Source: an uncultured Halomonas sp.
GTDB taxonomy: Bacteria > Pseudomonadota > Gammaproteobacteria > Pseudomonadales > Halomonadaceae
Assembly: GCF_946887195.1 (NCBI RefSeq)
Contig: NZ_CAMPKE010000004.1
Coordinates: forward strand, 124,001-188,000
DNA length: 64,000 bases
Reading direction: 5' to 3'
Below are positions 58,277 to 64,000 of this stretch, piece after piece. Each line of letters starts with the position of its first letter. Within the stretch, counting starts at the first letter, position 1. Below the pieces are notes generated by a model that did no database searches, was not told where the DNA came from, and was given only the letters and a program-made list of their open reading frames with translations. The translations under genes were made by a program, and so were the position numbers.

Positions 58277-59133
58277 AGTGGAGCATTGGGGTGAGAGCCA
58301 TGGCCCTGTTGGCCGCAGCGCTGCTGGCAGGTTGCAGCGGCCCGGCCACGCTCGAACGGCGCAACGGCTATGTGGCCGATCATCAGTACACGGCGCCCTC
58401 TCACTCCAGCCGCGTGCATCACTTGGTGCTGCACTATACCGATGGCGGCGAAGCTCGCTCGCTGGCGACGCTCACCGGCCCCGACGTCAGCGTGCACTAC
58501 GTGGTACCGCTGCCCGCCCGCTGGGTTCATGGCCAGCCGCGCATCTATCAACTGGTCGATGAATCCCGTCGCGCCTGGCATGCCGGAGTCAGCGCCTGGC
58601 AGCATCGGCATAACCTCAACGACACCTCGATCGGCATCGAAATCGTCAATCGCGGACCGACCGATACCACCCATGGTCGCGTCTGGGCGCCCTATCCGAC
58701 CCAACAGATCGACGCTGTGATCGCCCTGGCACGCGATATCATCATCCGCCATGGGATCGACCCGGCCAACGTGGTGGGCCATTCGGACATCGCGCCGGCG
58801 CGCAAGATCGATCCCGGCCCGCGCTTTCCCTGGCGCCGGTTGCATGCCGCCGGTATCGGTGCCTGGCCCGACGACGCCACCGTTGCCCGCTATCTAGCGC
58901 GCTTTCGCCACGATCCGCCTACATTGATCCAACTCCAGCGCGCCCTCGACGCTTACGGTTATTCCCTTGAAATCACCGGCCAACTCGATGACCGGACCCA
59001 CGACGTACTGCGTGCCTTTCAGATGCATTTTCGCCCGGCCCACTACGATGGCCAGCCGGATGCCGAAACCGCGGCCATTCTCTGGGCCTTGCTGGAAAAG
59101 TATCGAGCCTGGTTATTGCCGATCGCAGCGTAA
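58273..59133 (+). CDS. AmiD-like N-acetylmuramoyl-L-alanine amidase lipoprotein
   Basis: The 286-residue protein has a lipoprotein signal (LLAGC, residues 17-21) and an amidase_2 domain with zinc-binding histidines (HHLVLHYTDGG, and VGHSDIAPARKIDPG). A C-terminal peptidoglycan-binding-like helix bundle follows (about 215-285, LIQLQRALDAYGY). This matches E. coli AmiD, an outer-membrane enzyme that trims anhydro-muropeptides. It is the third gene of the SatD-DUF3307 operon. Confidence 0.9.
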   Translation: MKWSIGVRAMALLAAALLAGCSGPATLERRNGYVADHQYTAPSHSSRVHHLVLHYTDGGEARSLATLTGPDVSVHYVVPLPARWVHGQPRIYQLVDESRRAWHAGVSAWQHRHNLNDTSIGIEIVNRGPTDTTHGRVWAPYPTQQIDAVIALARDIIIRHGIDPANVVGHSDIAPARKIDPGPRFPWRRLHAAGIGAWPDDATVARYLARFRHDPPTLIQLQRALDAYGYSLEITGQLDDRTHDVLRAFQMHFRPAHYDGQPDAETAAILWALLEKYRAWLLPIAA

Positions 59134-59142
59134 TGCAATTCG

Positions 59143-60804
59143 CTATCTAACCGTGCGCTCGGCCAGGATCCAGCTTGCCGCCTTCTCGGCGATCATCAGG
59201 GTCGGCGAATTGGTATTGCCACTGGTGATGGTCGGCATCACGCTGGCATCCACGACTCTGAGCCCGTCCACCCCGCATACTCGCAGATGCGAATCGACCA
59301 CCGCCATGGGATCGCCCGGCCGGCCCATCCGCGCCGTACCGACCGGATGGAAGATGGTCGTGCCGATGTCGCCGGCCAGGCGCGTGAGGTCGTCGTCGCT
59401 CTGGTACTGCACGCCGGGTTTGACCTCCTCTGGCCGGTATTTGGCGAAAGCCGGCTGCGCGACGATGCGCCGGGTCACCCGCAACGAATCCGCCGCCACG
59501 CGGCAGTCTTCCTCGCTATTCAAATAATTGGGCGCTATTTTCGGGGGCTTGCGGGCATCGCGGCTACCGATGCGCACCGAGCCACGGCTGGTGGGGTTCA
59601 GATTGCAGACGCTGGCGGTGATCGCCGGAAAGGTATGCAGCGGCTGACCGAAGGCATCCAGGCTTAGCGGCTGAACGTGATACTCGAGGTTAGGATGCGG
59701 CTGCGCCGGTGAGCTGCGGGTAAAGGCCCCGAGCTGCGAAGGCGCCATACTCATCGGCCCACCGCGCTTGATGAGATACTCCAGGCCGATAAGCGCCTTG
59801 CCGAATAGCGAGCCGGCCATGGTGTTGAGCGTCTTCGCCCCGGCAACCTTATAAATGGCGCGAATCTGGAGATGATCCTGAAGGTTCTCGCCCACGCCGG
59901 GCAGATCCTGAACCACCGGGATGGCATGCTGGCGCAGCAGCGCTTGAGGACCCAGGCCAGAGAGCTGCAGCAACTGCGGTGAGCCAATCGCTCCAGCCGC
60001 CAGGATGACTTCGCCGCGCGCTTTTACCGTCAAGGTCTCGCCGCCCTTCGCGACCTCCACGCCCGTACAGCGCGGCCGCCCGCTTTCGCCATGCCCGAAG
60101 ATAAGGCGCAGTACCTGCGTGCCATGCCACAAGCGAAAATTGTCACGCTTCATGCAGATGGGGCGCAAAAAGGCCTTGGCGGTATTCCAGCGCCAGCCCC
60201 GGCGCTGATTGACCTCGAAGTAATCGACGCCTTCGTTGCAGCCACGATTGAAGTCGTCGGTGGCGGGTATCCCGGCCTGCTGGGCGGCCTGGGCGAAATC
60301 ATCGAGCACCTGCCATTTCAGGCGCTGGCGTTCCACCCGCCATTCGCCGCCATGGCCGTGGTAGCGTTCATGCTCTTCATCGCGGCCATGGGTGGCATCC
60401 AACCGGTAGTGGTTCTCGTGGCGCATGAAGTCCGGCAGGCAGTTTTCCCAGCGCCAGGCATCATCGCCGGCCACCTCGGCCCAGTGGTCGTAATCGCGAG
60501 CCTGGCCGCGCATGTAGATCATGCCATTGATGCTGGAGCAGCCACCCAGGGTCTTGCCACGCGGATAGATCAGTTGACGGCCGTTGAGTCCGACATCCGG
60601 CTCGGTGCGAAAACACCAGTCGGTGCGCGGATTGTCGATGCAGTAGAGATAACCCACCGGGATATGGATCCAGTGATAGTTATCCTTGCCGCCGGCCTCG
60701 ATCAGCAGCACCCGATTGGCGGGATCGGCGCTCAGGCGATTGGCCAGCAGACAACCTGCCGTGCCGGCGCCGATGACGATATAGTCGTAATCCTGTTCTG
60801 GCAT
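59143..60804 (-). CDS. GMC-family oxidoreductase (choline dehydrogenase-like)
   Basis: The 553-residue flavoprotein starts with YIVIGAGTAGCLLANRL, then RGKTLGGCSSINGMIYMRG (GMC signature 1) and GAIGSPQLLQLSGLG (signature 2). It ends with the catalytic H-P-V-G-T-A-R-M and N-S-P-T-L-M region. It resembles choline or alcohol dehydrogenases of this family, but no betB or betI is adjacent, so the alcohol substrate is open. It converges on the amidase gene and diverges from proS. Confidence 0.88.
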   Translation of the reverse strand: MPEQDYDYIVIGAGTAGCLLANRLSADPANRVLLIEAGGKDNYHWIHIPVGYLYCIDNPRTDWCFRTEPDVGLNGRQLIYPRGKTLGGCSSINGMIYMRGQARDYDHWAEVAGDDAWRWENCLPDFMRHENHYRLDATHGRDEEHERYHGHGGEWRVERQRLKWQVLDDFAQAAQQAGIPATDDFNRGCNEGVDYFEVNQRRGWRWNTAKAFLRPICMKRDNFRLWHGTQVLRLIFGHGESGRPRCTGVEVAKGGETLTVKARGEVILAAGAIGSPQLLQLSGLGPQALLRQHAIPVVQDLPGVGENLQDHLQIRAIYKVAGAKTLNTMAGSLFGKALIGLEYLIKRGGPMSMAPSQLGAFTRSSPAQPHPNLEYHVQPLSLDAFGQPLHTFPAITASVCNLNPTSRGSVRIGSRDARKPPKIAPNYLNSEEDCRVAADSLRVTRRIVAQPAFAKYRPEEVKPGVQYQSDDDLTRLAGDIGTTIFHPVGTARMGRPGDPMAVVDSHLRVCGVDGLRVVDASVMPTITSGNTNSPTLMIAEKAASWILAERTVR

Positions 60805-60986
60805 ATATAAGGGTCGCAGGTAGCGGTGGCTTCGTGCCTAGCCTACCGTGGCCAGCCCAGCAATCAATTAGCCATCGGGATAGTCCCGTCTTTTGCCGCC
60901 ACGAGAGCTTGGTCGTACAATGCGGCAAATGCCGCAACGCCAAGTGATGCGCGGCTGCCTATGAACTCGAAGGAAACGCCTCGCCC

Positions 60987-62708
60987 ATGCGCGCCAGTCA
61001 GTTATTGATCGCCACCCTCAAGGAAACGCCCGCCGACGCCGAGATCGTCAGCCATCAGTTGATGCTGCGTGCCGGCATGATCCGCCGTCTCACCTCCGGC
61101 CTTTATACCTGGTTGCCGCTCGGCCTGCGCACCTTGCGCAAGGTCGAGCGTATCGTGCGCGAAGAGATGGACCGCGCCGGCGCCCAGGAAGTATTGATGC
61201 CAGCGGTGCAGCCCGCCGAACTGTGGCAGGAATCCGGCCGCTGGGAGCAGTACGGCCCCGAGTTGCTGCGAGTGATCGACCGCCATCAACGCGATTACTG
61301 TGTCGGCCCGACGCATGAAGAGGTGATCACCGATCTGGTGCGCCGCGAAATATCGAGCTACAAGCAGTTGCCGACCAACTTCTATCAGGTCCAGACCAAG
61401 TTTCGCGACGAGATCCGCCCGCGCTTCGGGGTGATGCGCTCGCGCGAATTCATCATGAAGGATGCCTACTCCTTCGATGTCGATCAGGCCGGCCTGCAAC
61501 GCTCCTACCAGATCATGTACGACGCCTATGTGCGCATCTTCGATCGTCTGGGCCTGGATTATCGCCCGGTGCTGGCCGACAACGGCTCGATCGGCGGCAC
61601 CGGCTCGCATGAGTTTCATGTGCTGGCGGATTCCGGTGAGGACGATATCGCCTTCTCGAGCGATTCCGACTATGCCGCCAATATCGAAAAGGCCGAGGCA
61701 TTGCCCGCGCCGCTGGGTGAAGAGATCGCCCGCAAGGCACCCAGCGAGGAGTTGCGCCTGGTCGACACGCCCAACGCCAAGACCATCGCCACGCTGGTCG
61801 AGCAGCACGGTTTGCCCATCGAAAAGACCATCAAGACGCTGATGGTGCATGCCAGCGAGGGCGGCCTGATCGCCCTGTTGGTGCGCGGCGATCATGCGCT
61901 CAACGAAATCAAGGCCGAAAACCTGGCCGAGATCAAGGCCCCGCTGACAATGGCCACGGAAGACGAGATTCGCGCCGTGGTCGGCGCCGGGCCCGGCTCG
62001 CTGGGTCCGGTCAATCTGGATATGCCGATCATCGTCGATCGTAGCGTGGCCTTGATGAGCGACTTCGGCGCCGGCGCCAATATCGATGGCAAGCACTATT
62101 TCGGCATCAACTGGGAGCGCGATGTCGCCCTGCCCCGGGTCGCCGATATTCGTAACGTGGTCGAGGGCGACCCGTCACCCGACGGCAAGGGCAAGCTTTC
62201 GATCAAGCGCGGTATCGAGGTCGGCCACGTCTTCCAGCTCGGCACCAAATACAGCGATGCGATGAACGCCACGGTACTCGACGAGAACGGTCGCGCGGCG
62301 ACGCTATGGATGGGCTGCTACGGTATCGGCGTGACTCGCGTGGTCGCCGCCGCCATCGAGCAGAATCACGATGCGAGCGGTATCATCTGGCCCAATGCCA
62401 TCGCCCCGTTCGAGGTGGTACTGGTACCGATGAACGCGCATAAGTCAGAGCGTGTGCGTGAAACCGCCGAGCGGCTCTATGGTGAGCTCGGCGCGCTCGG
62501 CATCGACGTACTGCTCGACGATCGCGATACCCGCCCGGGCGTCAAGTTCGCCGACCAGGAACTGATCGGCATTCCCCATCGCGTGGTGATCGGCGATCGC
62601 AGCCTGGATAACGGCGAACTGGAATACAAGGGACGCTGCGATACCGATAACCGCATGATTCCCGCCGATGAGCTGATCGACTTCCTGCGTGAGCGCCTGC
62701 AACACTAA
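60987..62708 (+). CDS. proS: Prolyl-tRNA synthetase
   Basis: ProS charges tRNA-Pro. The 573-residue protein is of the bacterial type, with class II motifs ([36 protein letters not shown] as motif 2) and the large insertion editing domain (about 225-405) that removes mis-attached alanine. A C-terminal anticodon-binding domain follows. GAAGGAAA precedes the ATG. It overlaps the transglycosylase gene by 20 bases. Confidence 0.97.
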   Translation: MRASQLLIATLKETPADAEIVSHQLMLRAGMIRRLTSGLYTWLPLGLRTLRKVERIVREEMDRAGAQEVLMPAVQPAELWQESGRWEQYGPELLRVIDRHQRDYCVGPTHEEVITDLVRREISSYKQLPTNFYQVQTKFRDEIRPRFGVMRSREFIMKDAYSFDVDQAGLQRSYQIMYDAYVRIFDRLGLDYRPVLADNGSIGGTGSHEFHVLADSGEDDIAFSSDSDYAANIEKAEALPAPLGEEIARKAPSEELRLVDTPNAKTIATLVEQHGLPIEKTIKTLMVHASEGGLIALLVRGDHALNEIKAENLAEIKAPLTMATEDEIRAVVGAGPGSLGPVNLDMPIIVDRSVALMSDFGAGANIDGKHYFGINWERDVALPRVADIRNVVEGDPSPDGKGKLSIKRGIEVGHVFQLGTKYSDAMNATVLDENGRAATLWMGCYGIGVTRVVAAAIEQNHDASGIIWPNAIAPFEVVLVPMNAHKSERVRETAERLYGELGALGIDVLLDDRDTRPGVKFADQELIGIPHRVVIGDRSLDNGELEYKGRCDTDNRMIPADELIDFLRERLQH

Positions 62709-63285
62709 CTGGCGGGCCGCCGCCTGGCTGGCAGCGGCCCTGTTTACTTCATCGGCGCATGGCGCGGCGCGTGTGCCCGAGGAGGTGCCCGAAGCACTGG
62801 TCGATACCCTGTCGGCCATGGCACGACGCACCGGCCTCACGAGCCAAACGGGGCAATCCGGCGCTTGGCTCGACGCCATGCAGCCACGCCTTGCCTCGTT
62901 TCTGGACGAGCCGGAAACTCGCCAGGCCCTGCTCCAACGCATCCGCCAGGAGGCCAGATTGGCCGGACTATCGCCACAGATCGTGCTGGCGGTGATTCAG
63001 GTCGAGAGCGCATTCAAGGCTGATGCGGTGTCATCCGCCGGCGCCCTGGGGCTGATGCAGATAATGCCCTTCTGGAAGAAGGTCATCGGCCGCCCCGAAG
63101 ACGATCTGCTCGATCCCGGCCTCAACCTGCGCTACGGCTGCACCATCCTCGCCTACTACCTGCAACGCGAAAACGGCGATCTGACCCGTGCGTTGGCCCG
63201 CTATAACGGCAGCCTGGGCAAGACCTGGTACCCCGAGCGGGTGATGCGCGCCTGGATCGATCGTTGGTGGGTGCCGCCGGCCTGA
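62689..63285 (+). CDS. Lytic transglycosylase (SLT domain)
   Basis: The 198-residue protein starts at a GTG inside the end of proS and has a signal peptide ending near AHG-AA. The SLT domain carries the catalytic Glu in [19 protein letters not shown], then LMQIMPFW and the [15 protein letters not shown] end. It cleaves peptidoglycan with formation of anhydro-muropeptides. Overlap with proS suggests cotranscription. Confidence 0.88.
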   Translation: MSACNTNWRAAAWLAAALFTSSAHGAARVPEEVPEALVDTLSAMARRTGLTSQTGQSGAWLDAMQPRLASFLDEPETRQALLQRIRQEARLAGLSPQIVLAVIQVESAFKADAVSSAGALGLMQIMPFWKKVIGRPEDDLLDPGLNLRYGCTILAYYLQRENGDLTRALARYNGSLGKTWYPERVMRAWIDRWWVPPA

Positions 63286-63406
63286 CCCGCGGCGTGATCG
63301 CTCAGCGCCTTGTTCCGACGTTATTGTTAAGTTTTTTATCTGCGGGCCGATATTCGGTATTGCGGATGGAAGTCACCAACGATACTTCATGAGCAAGGCT
63401 GACCTG

Positions 63407-64000
63407 ATGAATAGTGGATATCTTCGATGGCAGGCGCCGGCGTTATCGTTATTCGCTGTCATATCGTTAACAACGCCTGCATTTGCCGCCAGCCTATCGA
63501 TCAACGTCGTGGATGCCAGCAACGGCGCGCCGTTAAAGGATGCGGTCGTCGAGTTGTATGCACCGAACGTCGCACCGCTACCCATGATGCCCCATCAAAT
63601 CAGCCAGCGCGGGCGCATGTTCGACCCGCATGTGCTGGCGATACCGGTGGGTAGCGCGGTCACGTTTCCCAACCTCGACGACACCCGCCATCATGTCTAC
63701 TCCTTCTCGCCAGCCAAGACCTTCGAGCTCGCGCTGTATCTGAACGAGCCCACGGCGCCGGTGATTTTCGACAAGCCTGGCGTGGTGGTGCTCGGCTGCA
63801 ATATCCACGATCGCATGCAGGCTTTCGTGGTGGTCAGCGAGGCAGAGCGAATCGCCGTGACGGATAGCGACGGCAGGGTCACGTTCGACGGTCTTCCCGA
63901 GCAGCCGATGCGCTTCACGCTATGGCATCCTCGCCTAGCCAACGATCATCAACGGCGCGAGGAGAGGCAGGCCGCTGCCCGCGGGCAGTCGATTCGCGTA
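63407..64000 (+). CDS. Cupredoxin-like periplasmic protein, cut by the window edge
   Basis: The frame is open to the last base (198 residues visible). It starts MNSGYLRWQAP with a signal peptide ending near FAA-SL. A cupredoxin-like domain follows with possible type-1 copper ligands in TRHHVYSF and GCNIHDRMQ. Proteins of this kind are often labelled methylamine utilisation protein, without proof. A second in-frame ATG at 63389 is less likely because AAGG is better placed for 63407. The 3' end is missing. Confidence 0.75.
   Translation, partial: MNSGYLRWQAPALSLFAVISLTTPAFAASLSINVVDASNGAPLKDAVVELYAPNVAPLPMMPHQISQRGRMFDPHVLAIPVGSAVTFPNLDDTRHHVYSFSPAKTFELALYLNEPTAPVIFDKPGVVVLGCNIHDRMQAFVVVSEAERIAVTDSDGRVTFDGLPEQPMRFTLWHPRLANDHQRREERQAAARGQSIRV

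Overview
The window looks like chromosomal DNA of a GC-rich gammaproteobacterium of the Halomonas / Halomonadaceae type. The evidence is gene content and synteny (pgsA with a Gly-Cys-Leu tRNA cluster, ihfB-lapA-lapB, fxsA-groES-groEL, an MvaT-type H-NS protein, liuABCDE) and the GC-rich codon use. The species cannot be fixed from the sequence alone.

Layout. 1-15.5 kb is mostly conserved chromosome: phospholipid synthesis (pgsA), tRNAs, a FUSC-type membrane protein, NAD synthesis (nadB) tail-to-tail with sdhE-ygfX, ihfB-lapAB, pyrF in inverted orientation, a ComEA-like protein, an SDR reductase, fxsA, the groESL heat-shock operon behind a clear sigma-32 promoter, MvaT plus a short MvaT-like protein without its DNA-binding domain, and bioA behind a BirA-type operator. 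15.5-24 kb holds a putative RsmZ/CsrB-like RNA and a seven-gene minus-strand operon: a polyamine-type ABC transporter (potBCDA order), an acetylpolyamine-amidohydrolase-like deacetylase, an ornithine cyclodeaminase/mu-crystallin-type reductase and a D-amino-acid dehydrogenase, preceded by an AraC regulator. 24-30 kb holds purine salvage (8-oxoguanine deaminase plus NCS2 permease), two lipoproteins and a DUF1326/DUF2182 pair. 30-37 kb is the liuABCDE leucine/isovalerate catabolic operon, with palindromic repeat elements in its gaps.

37.1-41.4 kb is a visibly AT-rich insertion with a tightly overlapping three-gene operon: a restriction-endonuclease-like protein, a small winged-helix-like protein and a Rad50-like ATPase with a CxxC zinc hook. 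It resembles an ABC-three-component conflict (defence) system and is the best candidate here for a poorly described system. 41.4-51 kb is accessory-like: katG, a YdeI/OmpD-type protein, an OsmC-YcaO fusion, a toxin-antitoxin pair under a perfect palindromic operator, a split diguanylate cyclase, a macrodomain protein and a methyltransferase.

51-64 kb returns to core-like content: cytochrome b561, an MsbA-like exporter, a GGDEF protein, a MoxR/VWA pair, a SatD-DUF3307-amidase operon preceded by three evenly built inverted repeats, a GMC oxidoreductase, proS, a lytic transglycosylase and, cut by the right edge, a cupredoxin-like periplasmic protein. Two families of palindromic intergenic elements appear, each in two copies. 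Their stems differ between copies yet remain complementary.
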